The notes below the pieces were generated by a model. It saw only the letters and a program-made list of their open reading frames with translations. It had not been told where the DNA came from and did no database searches. Below are positions 1 through 9,260 of a DNA stretch of 64,000 nucleotides, piece by piece (within the stretch, counting starts at the first letter, position 1; the number at the start of each line of letters is the position of its first letter). The translations under genes were made by a program, and so were the position numbers. This stretch comes from Flagellimonas sp. 389 (lineage in GTDB: Bacteria > Bacteroidota > Bacteroidia > Flavobacteriales > Flavobacteriaceae): the NCBI RefSeq assembly GCF_018449435.1, contig NZ_JAHCMU010000011.1:1-64000 (forward strand), given 5' to 3'.

Positions 1-162
1 TTCTGATTAAGACTTCCTGAAAACGGCCTGCTTAGTTCCGTATCTTGTTCATGGACCACTTATGCAACGGCCACGTTCCATTTCCAAGACTGCAAAAATT
101 TAAAGGAATTCACTTTTACCCAACTTTGGCGATTGTTTTTCCGACAAAGAACATATTTCTTT
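1..162. other. Left edge, no gene seen
   Basis: All frames of this short stretch hit stops quickly, and no start-to-stop reading longer than about 20 codons is visible. It is the region downstream of the minus-strand amidohydrolase that ends at 163. I see no convincing terminator hairpin in it. Confidence 0.5.
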
Positions 163-1116
163 TTACTTATCTAAAAACCGTTTGGCGTTATTATAAAAAA
201 TATCCGCTTTCTGTTCTTTAGTGAGAAATGGGATTTTTTGAATGTTGTTTATCGATAATTCCATAGCATCGGGCCAAACCATTTGATCGGAACCGTACAT
301 CAATCGTTTTGTTAGATCACATTCCACTCCATCCATGTTGGTAAGTCCTCGGACATAATTTTGAAACTCATTGTCCGGCATAAGCCAATTTATTAAGGAC
401 AGATCGGCATATACGTTGTCAAACATACACATGATAGCTTTGGTTTCATCTAAAAATGGCCATCCAGCATGCATCAGATAAATTTTCAGTTTGGGGTACT
501 TGATGACCAGTTCCTCAATAATTAAAGGGTTGACATATGCTACCCTGAATTTGGGAGCCCATGTCAGGGAAAGATTGGGTTCCCCAAGAGCCATATGTAT
601 TCCGACAGGAATTCCGTTAGCCTCCGCGAATTTAAAATAGGGTTGTAAAACACTGTCATTAGGGGTCAATCCTCCGTAGGCTAAGCCCAATTCACCAAAA
701 ACCCCAATTGTTCCCTCCTGAAAATTGTTTTTGACTTTTTCCAGTTCCGGTAAGGGATTTCTAGGGTGGTAATAAAGTCCACCCATAAATTGATCTGGAC
801 TTCTCTCTTTCCATGCTTTGACATTCTCCAATGGGCCGCTTATCCAAGCTTGTTCTATATTTAAGCGATTCATTTCTTTTAAGGTCAATTCAATGACTTC
901 TTGGTTCGAACTTGCCGTGGGGATTATTTGTGTTGAAGGGTTTGGTGGTATTGGCGATCCATATCTATCATAGCCAAAGGCATGCATATGGACATCAATA
1001 ATGGGACCATCATAACTTTCGGCCATTGAACAGGAAGAGAATATGAGTGCTACCAATAAGATTTTTAAACGGCACATTAAATTTTCACAGCTTTTAGGTC
1101 GATTATCATTGGTCAT
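163..1116 (-). CDS. Secreted amidohydrolase (Amidohydro_2 type)
   Basis: This 317-residue protein has the layout of the PF04909 amidohydrolases, TIM-barrel metal hydrolases or decarboxylases. The metal ligands can be seen in order: an HxH pair in IIDVHMHAFG (about residues 40-49), a His in GIHMALGEP, a His in YLMHAGWPF and the late Asp in LMYGSDQMVW. The N-terminus carries a hydrophobic stretch ending in FSSC, so it is probably a lipoprotein or at least exported. Its ATG overlaps the stop of the upstream amidohydrolase by four bases (ATGA), which implies translational coupling. The substrate is unknown; neighbours of the same superfamily suggest a cluster handling small amides, lactones or cyclic compounds in the periplasm. 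Confidence 0.85.
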   Translation of the reverse strand: MTNDNRPKSCENLMCRLKILLVALIFSSCSMAESYDGPIIDVHMHAFGYDRYGSPIPPNPSTQIIPTASSNQEVIELTLKEMNRLNIEQAWISGPLENVKAWKERSPDQFMGGLYYHPRNPLPELEKVKNNFQEGTIGVFGELGLAYGGLTPNDSVLQPYFKFAEANGIPVGIHMALGEPNLSLTWAPKFRVAYVNPLIIEELVIKYPKLKIYLMHAGWPFLDETKAIMCMFDNVYADLSLINWLMPDNEFQNYVRGLTNMDGVECDLTKRLMYGSDQMVWPDAMELSINNIQKIPFLTKEQKADIFYNNAKRFLDK

Positions 1117-2537
1117 CTAGTTATTTTCTTGGTTGGTATCCGCTGTTGAACTGCCCCATTCTTGATTACCGAATATATGGACAAGGTGTTTTTAATTTCT
1201 TCAAGTGGGTTTTTGTCCAACAGCACCATATCTGCGATTTTACCTACTTCAATAGATCCAAGTTTGCCCTCAACTTCTAGCATTTTAGCTGCATTTAAGG
1301 TACCCATTTTAATGATATCCATTGTAGGCATACCACCTAATTCCAAGAGTTGCATTTCTTCATGTAAACTGTACCCAGGCAAAATGAAATCATTTCCGGT
1401 ATCTGTTCCCAGCACCATGTTCACTCCATTATTAGTTAGTTCAATAAAATCCTCCACTTGAAATTGCACCACTTGTTTCAGTGAGGGATTATCGAAGTCG
1501 TAGTACTCCTGAAAGTACTTCATAAATTCCTCGGCCCGGAAAATATAGTCCGTATCATTCATTTTTTCGAATTCCTCGGCTGGATATATTTCTTTTAGAC
1601 CTTCCACCTCAAACCATTCAGGGTTTTTAGGATACATCATGCTCTTGTCCAACATCAGGGTAGTCACCCATGAGATGCTGTCGCGATAGATTCTTTGAAT
1701 CAGTTCTTTGTCCTTCTCAAAATCCAAATCCACACCTGTATAATGTAGCAAGTTCTTGATTCCGGCATCAATGGCCATTTGAAGCTCAAGATTATCACTT
1801 ACGTGGGCGAACACCCTCGTCCCGTTCTTTATAGCCTCTTTGTTGACGTGATTCACAAACTCTTGTGGCATACGTTCCACGTAGGGAGGGTAGGGTCCAT
1901 CTTCGATCGTCAATTTAATTCCTGAGATAGGATATTCTGAGACCCGCTTTACCAATTCGGAAATTTGCGCAGTATCTTTCATAATGAAGAAAGACTCTCC
2001 CTCTATCCACTCACTACTATTATAGGTCTTCACCGGGTGGCTACCTTCAACAATCAAGTGCTGACTTGTGTGGAACACCCTTGGAGCCGGAATTGAATCC
2101 TGTGTACCCATACCCCGCATTTGACGAAAATATTCATTCGTGCAGGTGCCTCCCCCGGTTATGAATACCGAGGTGACCCCATAGTGCATGAATCTTGGGA
2201 AGTCGCCTTTATAATCTCCGGTATGCGCATGACAGTCAAATAAGCCGGGGATAAGATATTTGCCCTCTCCATTGATCACGTTCTTTTGCTCATTTGATTC
2301 AATGGTCACCGTGTCTATTTTGGAAATTTTAGACTCTTTGACGTACACATTGACATTCCTTTGCATATCCTTTCCAGTTCCATCGATCAAATTGACATTT
2401 GAGATAACCAAGTCATACTTTGGCTTGCCCTCTTTTTCATTTTTGCAGGAGCCGAGAAGAAAAATCAGCACAAGCAGAAGCATTGAAATATGAAATACTT
2501 GAGGTAGGTTTCGAATTCCACGCGTTGGTTTTTTCAT
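1113..2537 (-). CDS. Amidohydrolase lipoprotein (imidazolonepropionase-like)
   Basis: This 474-residue lipoprotein has a lipobox in FLLGSC followed by a charged tether. It then starts with the beta-sandwich lead typical of the family (LVISNVNLIDGTGK). The metal-site motifs of the amidohydrolase superfamily follow: HxH in LFDCHAHTGD, a Lys in GIKLTIEDG, His in VFAHVSDN, His in LLHYTG and Asp in MVLGTDTGND. The C-terminal segment (GSIEVGKIADMVLLDKNPL) is the usual return strand that closes the small beta domain. It should act on the periplasmic face. It overlaps the next gene by ATGA at its 3' end and the small 48-codon gene by ATGA at its 5' end, so the whole run looks like one transcript. Substrate not predictable. 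Confidence 0.85.
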   Translation of the reverse strand: MKKPTRGIRNLPQVFHISMLLLVLIFLLGSCKNEKEGKPKYDLVISNVNLIDGTGKDMQRNVNVYVKESKISKIDTVTIESNEQKNVINGEGKYLIPGLFDCHAHTGDYKGDFPRFMHYGVTSVFITGGGTCTNEYFRQMRGMGTQDSIPAPRVFHTSQHLIVEGSHPVKTYNSSEWIEGESFFIMKDTAQISELVKRVSEYPISGIKLTIEDGPYPPYVERMPQEFVNHVNKEAIKNGTRVFAHVSDNLELQMAIDAGIKNLLHYTGVDLDFEKDKELIQRIYRDSISWVTTLMLDKSMMYPKNPEWFEVEGLKEIYPAEEFEKMNDTDYIFRAEEFMKYFQEYYDFDNPSLKQVVQFQVEDFIELTNNGVNMVLGTDTGNDFILPGYSLHEEMQLLELGGMPTMDIIKMGTLNAAKMLEVEGKLGSIEVGKIADMVLLDKNPLEEIKNTLSIYSVIKNGAVQQRIPTKKITR

Positions 2538-2680
2538 TTTAGTCCAATTTTTCGATTGTAAGTTTTTCCAGTTTTTATGTCAATGATGTTGATGCCTTGA
2601 AGCAGTAGATTGCCCGTGAGTTCTTTTTTGCACGAGACCAGGGTAACTATAGCAATGAAGAACGGGTATAGATGTTTCAT
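2534..2680 (-). CDS. 48-aa lipoprotein-like peptide, amidohydrolase N-terminus remnant
   Basis: This short reading frame starts at ATG 2680 and stops at TGA 2536-2534. It overlaps the gene before it (stop at 2677) and the gene after it (start at 2537) by the same ATGA arrangement, so it sits in a fully coupled series. The peptide opens with MKHLYPFFIAIVTLVSC, a plausible lipoprotein signal with Cys17. It continues with NLLLQGINIIDIKTGK, which resembles the first strands of an amidohydrolase (compare LVISNVNLIDGTGK in the next gene). It lacks any catalytic part. I infer either a fossil of a third lipoprotein amidohydrolase whose barrel was deleted, or a small lipoprotein kept as a coupling device. 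Confidence 0.5.
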   Translation of the reverse strand: MKHLYPFFIAIVTLVSCKKELTGNLLLQGINIIDIKTGKTYNRKIGLK

Positions 2681-3957
2681 TTTACAGGTGATTTGTAAAT
2701 CTTTCCATACTTCATCACAAACTCCGCCTTTTCAAGTACGGTAATATCCTCTAAAGGATTTCCCTTCACGGCAATAATGTCTGCCCATTTTCCTTCTTCG
2801 ATGCTCCCGGCTTTATCCTCGATTCCTATAAGTCGGGCAGCCACTATGGTTGCTGATTTTATGGCATCGATTTCGGTCATTCCAGCTTTGACCATCAGAT
2901 GAAACTGTTCGGCATTTCTTCCATGCTCGAAAATGGAAGCATCAGTACCAAAGGCCATTTTCACCCCTTGGGTATATGCAATGTTGAAGTTGTCTGAAAG
3001 CTTTTGATACATCTCCTGATTGTTCAGGTTTATTTCTTTATCACTGAAATCGTCATTTTTTTCTATCAGCTCATAGTGGGCGGCCAATATATCCATTACC
3101 AAGTATACCTTCTGGTTTTTCATTAATTGTATGGATTCGTCATCTAAAAAAGTACCATGTTCTATGGAGGTAACGCCTGCCTTGACGGCATTTTTTATGC
3201 CTTCGGCACCATGGGCATGGGCAGCCACCCTTAAACCTCTTTTCTGGGCTTCTTCAACAGCCGCTTGCATTTCTTCGATAGTAAAGGATGCCGCTCCAGG
3301 AATTGATTTCGACGTTCCAAAACCTCCGGTTGCGTTAATCTTTATTAAGTCTACGCTATTTTTAATCAATGTTCTGGTTTGTTTCCTGACTTCGTCTTCG
3401 CCATCTACGATGTTACCGGGATTGGGTTGAATTTGTAAATGCGGAGCCAACCAGTTTGCCCATGCTCCGTGTCCACCAGTCATGGATAGGGATTTTCCGC
3501 TTACATACATTCTGGGTCCTGGAATCCATCCCTTATCGATGGCATCACGTAAAGCAACATCACTGTAAAAATAACCCCCTACATCTCGTACAGTAGTGAA
3601 GCCCGCATCTAGTGTTTTTTTAGCATATAGCGTTCCTAAAATACCGTAAGAGGCTATAGCGGTTTCATAGACATCAATAGATTTGTCAAAATAGGGATTC
3701 GTTAAATGCGTGTGACAATCTATCAAGCCCGGTAAAATGGTATATTCCGATAAGTCAATAATGTCTTTGTACCGATTCTTATTTGAAGCCTTATCTATTT
3801 TTAGAATCTTACTATTTTCAATAACAACGAGCACATCGTTTTTTAATGTACCTTCAACAACATCAATCATTCTGCTGGCTAAAATTACTTTTCGTTCATT
3901 TTGCGCAAGAACAGTAGCTGAAACTAATAGTAGTAATATCAATCTAAAAATATACAC
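2677..3957 (-). CDS. Periplasmic amidohydrolase, Xaa-Pro dipeptidase-like
   Basis: The 426-residue protein has a clear Sec signal ending in VLAQ (about residues 1-19). It then has the full amidohydrolase frame: HTH in LIDCHTHLTN, a Lys in LIKINATGG that would be the carboxylated metal bridge, two His motifs in AAHAHGAEG and SIEHGTFLDD, and the Asp in FGTDASIFEHG. The arrangement matches the group often annotated as Xaa-Pro dipeptidase or imidazolonepropionase-related enzymes, which includes L-amino-acid dipeptidases. It follows the NTF2-like gene by six bases and overlaps the small 48-codon gene by ATGA. The exact substrate cannot be read from the sequence. Confidence 0.85.
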   Translation of the reverse strand: MYIFRLILLLLVSATVLAQNERKVILASRMIDVVEGTLKNDVLVVIENSKILKIDKASNKNRYKDIIDLSEYTILPGLIDCHTHLTNPYFDKSIDVYETAIASYGILGTLYAKKTLDAGFTTVRDVGGYFYSDVALRDAIDKGWIPGPRMYVSGKSLSMTGGHGAWANWLAPHLQIQPNPGNIVDGEDEVRKQTRTLIKNSVDLIKINATGGFGTSKSIPGAASFTIEEMQAAVEEAQKRGLRVAAHAHGAEGIKNAVKAGVTSIEHGTFLDDESIQLMKNQKVYLVMDILAAHYELIEKNDDFSDKEINLNNQEMYQKLSDNFNIAYTQGVKMAFGTDASIFEHGRNAEQFHLMVKAGMTEIDAIKSATIVAARLIGIEDKAGSIEEGKWADIIAVKGNPLEDITVLEKAEFVMKYGKIYKSPVK

Positions 3958-3963
3958 TTCTTT

Positions 3964-4446
3964 TTATTTTTTTGCCCAAGCTTGACTTATCAGGTGACTA
4001 ATCACTTTCCATTCCTCATTTTTCTTTTGAAATACCATTAAGTGATGATTATGTCTGTCTTTCATGGCTGTGCCATTGCTCCATTCTTGTCCTTTGACCA
4101 CTGTTTTAGAGCGTACTACAGCTATTTCGGGTGTCAAGAAATCAATGTCGTTGTATTGATTTACAGACTTCCCTTTCATTACAAATTCAAAGCCGTAAAT
4201 TTCAGTTAACAGGGTTTTTAGTTCTTCTTTAGTTTGCATTCTGTCGCCAAAAGCATTCGTCCAATCGACCTTGTCATCATAGTGTTGCACTGTTTTTTCG
4301 ACATCTCTTTCTTTCCAGCCTTGGGCAATGGTTTTGATGATAGTTTCTATTTGCTGTTTGTCATCTTTGTTTTGCGCTTTTACAAACGTGTTGAGACTGA
4401 ATGCCAACATTAATAGAAATACATTTTTATTTAATTTGAAGTACAT
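3964..4446 (-). CDS. Secreted NTF2-like (SnoaL/DUF4440-type) protein
   Basis: This 160-residue protein has an N-terminal signal (LMLAFSLNTFVKAQ). The single cone-shaped NTF2-like domain reads IIKTIAQGWKERDVEKTVQHY, with the helix-then-strand start of the SgcJ/EcaC/DUF4440 group, and ends in a strand around HHLMVFQKKNEEWKVISH. Such domains bind small hydrophobic ligands or act as isomerases, and many have no known function. It is the first gene of the tight run leading into the amidohydrolases, with a six-base gap, so it may share their substrate. Confidence 0.7.
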   Translation of the reverse strand: MYFKLNKNVFLLMLAFSLNTFVKAQNKDDKQQIETIIKTIAQGWKERDVEKTVQHYDDKVDWTNAFGDRMQTKEELKTLLTEIYGFEFVMKGKSVNQYNDIDFLTPEIAVVRSKTVVKGQEWSNGTAMKDRHNHHLMVFQKKNEEWKVISHLISQAWAKK

Positions 4447-4506
4447 TATTTATATGATTTATAGTGTTATTTTTTTAGAATAAATACTATGTAACCTATG
4501 GTCTTA

Positions 4507-6210
4507 TCATTCCACGATTATTTTACGTACCCGATTACCGCCTTCTTCAGTGACATACAAAATATTATCTGAGGTATAGGTTATGCCAGCTGGATTGAAA
4601 AATTGTGCAATACTACCATCACCATCCATGTAACCAGCATTATTTGCTAACCCTACCAGCGTAATAACATCATAACTACCGCTATTATTTATAAGCATGC
4701 GTATGACTTGATTACTAGTATCGCTAACGTATACATTGCCGTTGTCATCAACGGCAATACCTCTAATGGTGCCTCCAAATTCGGCATCTTGGCCAGGGCC
4801 ATTTTCTAAACCAATTGAGCCATTCCCGGCAATGGTAGTTACAGCTCCATTCGGTGTTATTTTACGTATGGCACGATTTCCCTGGTCAGCAACATATATA
4901 TTGCCTTCACTATCAACATCTATAGAATGTGGTAAATTAAATGAAGCAGAAGTCTCTTGACCATCACTAAAACCGGCAGTCCCATTTCCTGCCAGTGTAG
5001 TGACCATTCCATTACTAATTTTTCGAATCGCATGATTCACCCGGTCGGCGATATAAATAGTGCCGTCAGTAGCTATAGCTAAACCAGAAGGAGATGCAAA
5101 CCTAGCATCGGTAAGGTCACCATCTACGAATCCATTAGTACCTGTATTACCCGCAAAAGTTGTAACATCTGCTCCCGCTACGATTTTTCTAATAACATGC
5201 GATTGGGAATCGGCAACATATATCTCTCCATTAGAATTGTTATCTATCCCTACCGGACCGCTAAAACCCGCAGCTGTACCAATACCATCTGCATTTGTAG
5301 GTCCTCCACCTGCGTAGGTAGTAACGTTTGCATTACCATCTATTGCCCTAATTAAAGAGGTGCCCCTATCACTTACATAAAGGGATCCATCAGTATGCAA
5401 TACAATATCTGCCGGGATATTGAATCTTGCAGCAGTACCAATACCGTCAGCGGTTCCATTAGCATTGGTAGTAGAACCAGCCACAATTTCTACGGTAACT
5501 TCGATGATATTGGTCACATCTACCGTAATGGTTGCTTGGGCAATATTTACGCCATCGGATACATTCACTTGTATGGTGTATTGCGTTTCTGTTTCATAGT
5601 CCAATGAATTTCCTAAGGTTATACTCAACTCTCCCGAAGTGGTCAATTCAAAAAGACTATTGTATGCTGTTGGGTCCGCTAATGAAAATTGCAAAGGGTC
5701 GTTTTCTGCATCTGTTGCCGTAATGATTCCGATAACCACGGTGTCATCGATATTTTCAGCGACACTAAAGGAAACATCACCTACAGCAGGGGGAGCATTC
5801 TCATCGACATCTGTCAAAGTAATCTTAACTTCTGCAGACTCGGAGAAATTACCACTTGATGCAGAAACAGTGGCCGTTAACTCTGGATGGATTTCATAAT
5901 CAAACTTTTCTGAATCAAGTACCGTGATTTGACCCGTTGAAGGGTCCATGGCCATGGCATTAGTAGGGCTCTGCGAAGTAATACTAAATGACAATGGATC
6001 ATTACTTGTGGTTGAAGCCGTCATTGTGAGGAGAACAGTCCCATTGGAAGGGTTTTCCGGAATCGTTAGTGCGGCGTCTTCAATAGTTATCTCGATTACC
6101 TTTTCTTCAGGTTTTTCTCCTTCGTCTTTTCCGCATCCCAAAAGGACACTGAAGATTGGAAAAAGGAATAACAAAATATTTGCCTTTGTGGAGTACTTAT
6201 TAATAATCAT
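4507..6210 (-). CDS. Lipoprotein with two cadherin-like domains and NHL propeller
   Basis: This 567-residue surface protein starts with a lipobox in FSVLLGC. Two cadherin-like beta domains follow (about residues 45-235), recognised by SFSITSQSPTNAMAMDPSTG and FSVAENIDDTVVIGIITATD, with the Ca-binding DxDEN-type linker TDVDENAPP. From about residue 240 to the end there are at least five repeats of the NHL type (for example SLYVSDRGTSLIRAID, EIYVADSQSHVIRKI, NIYVADQGNRAIRKITPNG), which fold as a six-bladed propeller. No catalytic residues are evident, so it is probably a binding or adhesion protein. It lies directly downstream of the hybrid sensor gene with a paired 9-bp direct repeat between them, which makes it a likely target of that regulator. 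Confidence 0.85.
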   Translation of the reverse strand: MIINKYSTKANILLFLFPIFSVLLGCGKDEGEKPEEKVIEITIEDAALTIPENPSNGTVLLTMTASTTSNDPLSFSITSQSPTNAMAMDPSTGQITVLDSEKFDYEIHPELTATVSASSGNFSESAEVKITLTDVDENAPPAVGDVSFSVAENIDDTVVIGIITATDAENDPLQFSLADPTAYNSLFELTTSGELSITLGNSLDYETETQYTIQVNVSDGVNIAQATITVDVTNIIEVTVEIVAGSTTNANGTADGIGTAARFNIPADIVLHTDGSLYVSDRGTSLIRAIDGNANVTTYAGGGPTNADGIGTAAGFSGPVGIDNNSNGEIYVADSQSHVIRKIVAGADVTTFAGNTGTNGFVDGDLTDARFASPSGLAIATDGTIYIADRVNHAIRKISNGMVTTLAGNGTAGFSDGQETSASFNLPHSIDVDSEGNIYVADQGNRAIRKITPNGAVTTIAGNGSIGLENGPGQDAEFGGTIRGIAVDDNGNVYVSDTSNQVIRMLINNSGSYDVITLVGLANNAGYMDGDGSIAQFFNPAGITYTSDNILYVTEEGGNRVRKIIVE

Positions 6211-6271
6211 ACTAAAACGGATTAATTTCTTCTATGCAAGATCAAGACGTTTAAAAAAGTACGGTTTAAAC

Positions 6272-6301
6272 TATGTAACAATTCTTAGCCCATATGTAAC
6301 A
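6272..6301. promoter_or_regulatory. Direct repeat TATGTAACA x2, 21-bp period
   Basis: TATGTAACA occurs at 6272-6280 and again at 6293-6301, an exact 9-bp direct repeat whose starts are 21 bp apart, two turns of the helix. It lies between the hybrid AraC-type regulator and the cadherin/NHL lipoprotein, about 60-90 bases upstream of the latter's start on the minus strand. AraC-family proteins often bind direct repeats spaced by two helical turns, so this is a candidate operator. Function is inferred from spacing and position only. Confidence 0.5.
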
Positions 6302-6328
6302 CTATGAGGATTTTGCACACGGCTATGG

Positions 6329-8959
6329 CTAAACCTGTTTGGAGAGGAATTCGGAAGGAAGTGCGCCAAACTCTTCCTTAAACACCCTTGTGAAGTAAGA
6401 TAAGCTGTTAAAGCCAACAGCATAGGCTGTTTGGGAAGAGGTTTCACCTGATTCCAAGAGCTTTGCCGCTCGATGAAGTCTTTGTTGCCTAATGAGTGCT
6501 GAAGTAGATTTTCCAGTCAATGCCACTAGTTTTCTATGCATTTGCATTCTGCTGATACCTATTTGAGCGCATAGTTCTTCTACATTGAAATCTTCATTGT
6601 GCATACCATCTTCAATGGTGGCAATTACTTTCTTCATGAAGATTTCATCAACGCTTGTGATGACGATATCCTTTGAGTTCAACGTAGAGATTTTGCTGAA
6701 CTTTTCCTTTAGTTTTTTTCGTTGTGCGAGCAAGTTTTTGACACGGACCTTCAACTCATCAGCGTTGAATGGCTTGACGATATAATCATCGGCTCCTGAA
6801 TTCAAACCGTATAGTTTATCCGTCTTATCGGCTTTGGCGGTCAATAAAATAATAGGGATGTGACTGGTGAGTTCATTTTCCTTGAGGGTTTGACATAGTT
6901 CGAACCCATCCCTCTTCGGCATCATAACGTCGCTCACGATCAGGTCGGGCAGTTTCCCGAGCGCAATATCAAGGGCTTGTGATCCATCATGGGCTTGGAG
7001 GAGTTGATAGTCCGATCCTAAAATTTCAACAATGTGATCGGACAGTTCTTGGTGGTCCTCTACAACAAGTACGATCTCAGCTGAATCTGTTTTGGTTTGA
7101 TGTACTATCTCATTTTCCTCCAATTTTTTCCGCGTGATAATTTTCTTTTCAGAATGGTTGACTGCCGATCGCTCTAATGGCAATGAGACGATGAACGTTG
7201 TGCCTTTGTTCAGGGTACTTTCTATTTTAATGGTTCCGCCATGGAGTTCAACGAGCTCCTTGGTCAGTGAAAGCCCTATTCCCGTACCTGAATTCCGATT
7301 TTTAGTGGCTTGATAGTATCGATCAAAGATTCGAATTATTTCTTCTTCGGATATTCCAGGGCCCTGATCGGAAACCTTCAAAATTAGTTCTGAATCATAT
7401 TCGGCCGATAGTTCTACCACAGAATGGTCAGCGGTAAACTTGATGGCGTTGGAGAGTAGATTGAACACTATCTTTTCCAATGCATCACTATCGAATTTCA
7501 ACCAAAGGGTATCCTTAGGTATAGTGCCCTTCAAGGTAATTTGACGGTTATATGTCAATGAGGAAAAGAGTGACAGTGTGATTCTGAGAAATTTCATGAT
7601 ATCCCCGGATTCCTTGTTTAGCTTATATTCACTGGCTTCAATCTTTGACAGATCCAGCAACTGATTGATGAGCCTCAGTAATCTATCGGCATGTCTTTTG
7701 ATCAGGTGCCAATCATTGTTTGGACCAGATTGAATGTTCTTATCGATTGTTCCCATAATCAATGTCAACGGTGTTCTGAACTCATGGGATACATTAGCAA
7801 ACAGTTTTGATTTTAATTGTTCAAAAGCCTTGATTCTATCCGCTTCGTTTTTGATTTTTATGGTTTGTTCCCTTTCCTGGTCAGCTATGGCCTTTGCAAC
7901 CTTGTTGGCACATAATGATGATATGGTTCTTAAGACACTGAGATGCCGCTGCGTGAAAAAATCTTTTTCTGGATGTTCGGAGTCAATGACACCGATCACT
8001 CTTCTATTATATATTAATGGGACAGCAATTTCTGACAATCGATTTTTGTCATCCGCAATATAACGTGGGTCTTGTGAGGTATCACGTATGATTATCGCTT
8101 CACCCGTTTTTGCCACATGGCCCACGATTCCTTTGCCCACGGGTATGTCCATCGGTTGAAAAATTTCGAATTCCCCTGGGTTTTTACCGCCATAGGCAGC
8201 CTTTTGCACCAAAAGTTGCCGTTGATCATCCAGAAGGTAAATCACGCAGTCAACAAAGCCGAGACGACCAATACAGTTTTTGGCTACGTCCCAAAGGATT
8301 TCATCGACCGTATTTTTTCCAAAGGTAGAGTTCGAGAAATAGTTAACGGTTTTTTCTATTTCAACCCGGCTGTCTATCATCAACTGATTCTCTTTTATTT
8401 GTAGGTTGTACAGGTAAAAATAGATGGAGCCGATAATGGCGGTCATCAGCAATGTAACGAGAAAATTATAACGGTAGAACCATTGCTGTTCAGAAAGTGA
8501 AAGCAACTCAGTGAATGTCTCGTATGCATAAAATTCGAGTGCGAGATAAGTGAGGATATTAAGTGAAACAACTGATATCAGACTGTATCTTTCGCGAAAT
8601 TCAAACAACAGGACTGCACTAAAAAGTACTGGAATGAGATACAGATACACACCGGAATCCTTACCGAGTGATGAAGAAGCGATGAAGAGATAGATGTGCG
8701 ATACGGTAAACAACCAAATTTTTGCAAAATGGTGTTTGCCGTAGCTATTGAAAATCCAAGTCACTGATAGTGCGAAAAAGCACAGTAAAGTCAAAAGACC
8801 AAAACCAAAATCTTTATCAAAAAAAATAAAAAGATAGGGTAATGTAGTGCCCGTAGCCAAAAGAGTAAACACATTCACCAATCGGGTCTTTCGAGAGTGT
8901 TCGAAAGGCATGTGCGCCGCAATTCCCCATTCGATTATCTTAAAGTCTTTTAGTTGCAT
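6329..8959 (-). CDS. Hybrid sensor kinase/response regulator with AraC output
   Basis: This 876-residue protein puts a complete two-component pathway in one chain. The N-terminal ~190 residues hold about six membrane segments with no large periplasmic loop. A GAF domain follows (about 205-345). Then come a HisKA dimerisation helix with the phospho-acceptor in SHEFRTPLTL (about 395), an ATPase domain with NLLSNAIKF, DQGPGI and GTGIGLSL boxes, a receiver domain with the phospho-Asp in IVSDVMMPKRDG, and a C-terminal AraC HTH (FNSLSYFTRVFKEEFG). This differs from the usual Bacteroidota hybrid systems, which have periplasmic propeller sensors. A membrane-embedded or GAF-bound cytoplasmic signal is therefore likely. 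It probably controls the cadherin/NHL gene and perhaps the amidohydrolases downstream. Confidence 0.92.
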   Translation of the reverse strand: MQLKDFKIIEWGIAAHMPFEHSRKTRLVNVFTLLATGTTLPYLFIFFDKDFGFGLLTLLCFFALSVTWIFNSYGKHHFAKIWLFTVSHIYLFIASSSLGKDSGVYLYLIPVLFSAVLLFEFRERYSLISVVSLNILTYLALEFYAYETFTELLSLSEQQWFYRYNFLVTLLMTAIIGSIYFYLYNLQIKENQLMIDSRVEIEKTVNYFSNSTFGKNTVDEILWDVAKNCIGRLGFVDCVIYLLDDQRQLLVQKAAYGGKNPGEFEIFQPMDIPVGKGIVGHVAKTGEAIIIRDTSQDPRYIADDKNRLSEIAVPLIYNRRVIGVIDSEHPEKDFFTQRHLSVLRTISSLCANKVAKAIADQEREQTIKIKNEADRIKAFEQLKSKLFANVSHEFRTPLTLIMGTIDKNIQSGPNNDWHLIKRHADRLLRLINQLLDLSKIEASEYKLNKESGDIMKFLRITLSLFSSLTYNRQITLKGTIPKDTLWLKFDSDALEKIVFNLLSNAIKFTADHSVVELSAEYDSELILKVSDQGPGISEEEIIRIFDRYYQATKNRNSGTGIGLSLTKELVELHGGTIKIESTLNKGTTFIVSLPLERSAVNHSEKKIITRKKLEENEIVHQTKTDSAEIVLVVEDHQELSDHIVEILGSDYQLLQAHDGSQALDIALGKLPDLIVSDVMMPKRDGFELCQTLKENELTSHIPIILLTAKADKTDKLYGLNSGADDYIVKPFNADELKVRVKNLLAQRKKLKEKFSKISTLNSKDIVITSVDEIFMKKVIATIEDGMHNEDFNVEELCAQIGISRMQMHRKLVALTGKSTSALIRQQRLHRAAKLLESGETSSQTAYAVGFNSLSYFTRVFKEEFGALPSEFLSKQV

Positions 8960-8980
8960 ATCGCAAAGCTATCTGCGATA
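8957..8980 (-). promoter_or_regulatory. Inverted repeat at the hybrid-sensor start codon
   Basis: TATCGCA (8959-8965) and TGCGATA (8974-8980) form a perfect 7-bp inverted repeat with an 8-base spacer. In the transcript it would be a hairpin directly in front of, and touching, the ATG at 8959-8957. It could limit translation initiation or act as a DNA operator. Only the symmetry is seen; the role is inferred. Confidence 0.35.
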
Positions 8981-9160
8981 CCCTATAATACAGGTACTGC
9001 CTAAGGATTTTAAAGTTAGCGATTTATTGACATAATAAATGCGTAGATGTATTACTGCACTATCATAGCTTACCAATTGCAAGGTATTCATTGCTTTTGG
9101 TCTTTTTAGAAAGTCAGTAAAGCTGCAACAGTGGTATAGGTTCTTACAGTGGCGGTGAAA

Positions 9161-9236
9161 GACCGGAACCTAATTTCAAATGGCATTGTTTGATAAGGTT
9201 TCAATATCTTTATGTTTTGTGCCCACCGGATAGGTT
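9161..9236 (+). repeat. Interspersed repeat, copy A
   Basis: This is the first of four related ~75-80-bp elements. The left box is GACCGGAACC (9161-9170). The right box is TGCCCACCGGATAGGT (from 9220), with GAACC and TGCCC 54 bp apart. In this copy GAACCTA on the left and TAGGTTC on the right are perfect reverse complements. It lies just past the 3' end of the minus-strand fic gene. The surrounding 8981-9260 spacer holds nothing else I can name. Confidence 0.6.
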
Positions 9237-9260
9237 CATTTTAAAGAAATCCGGTTTGCT

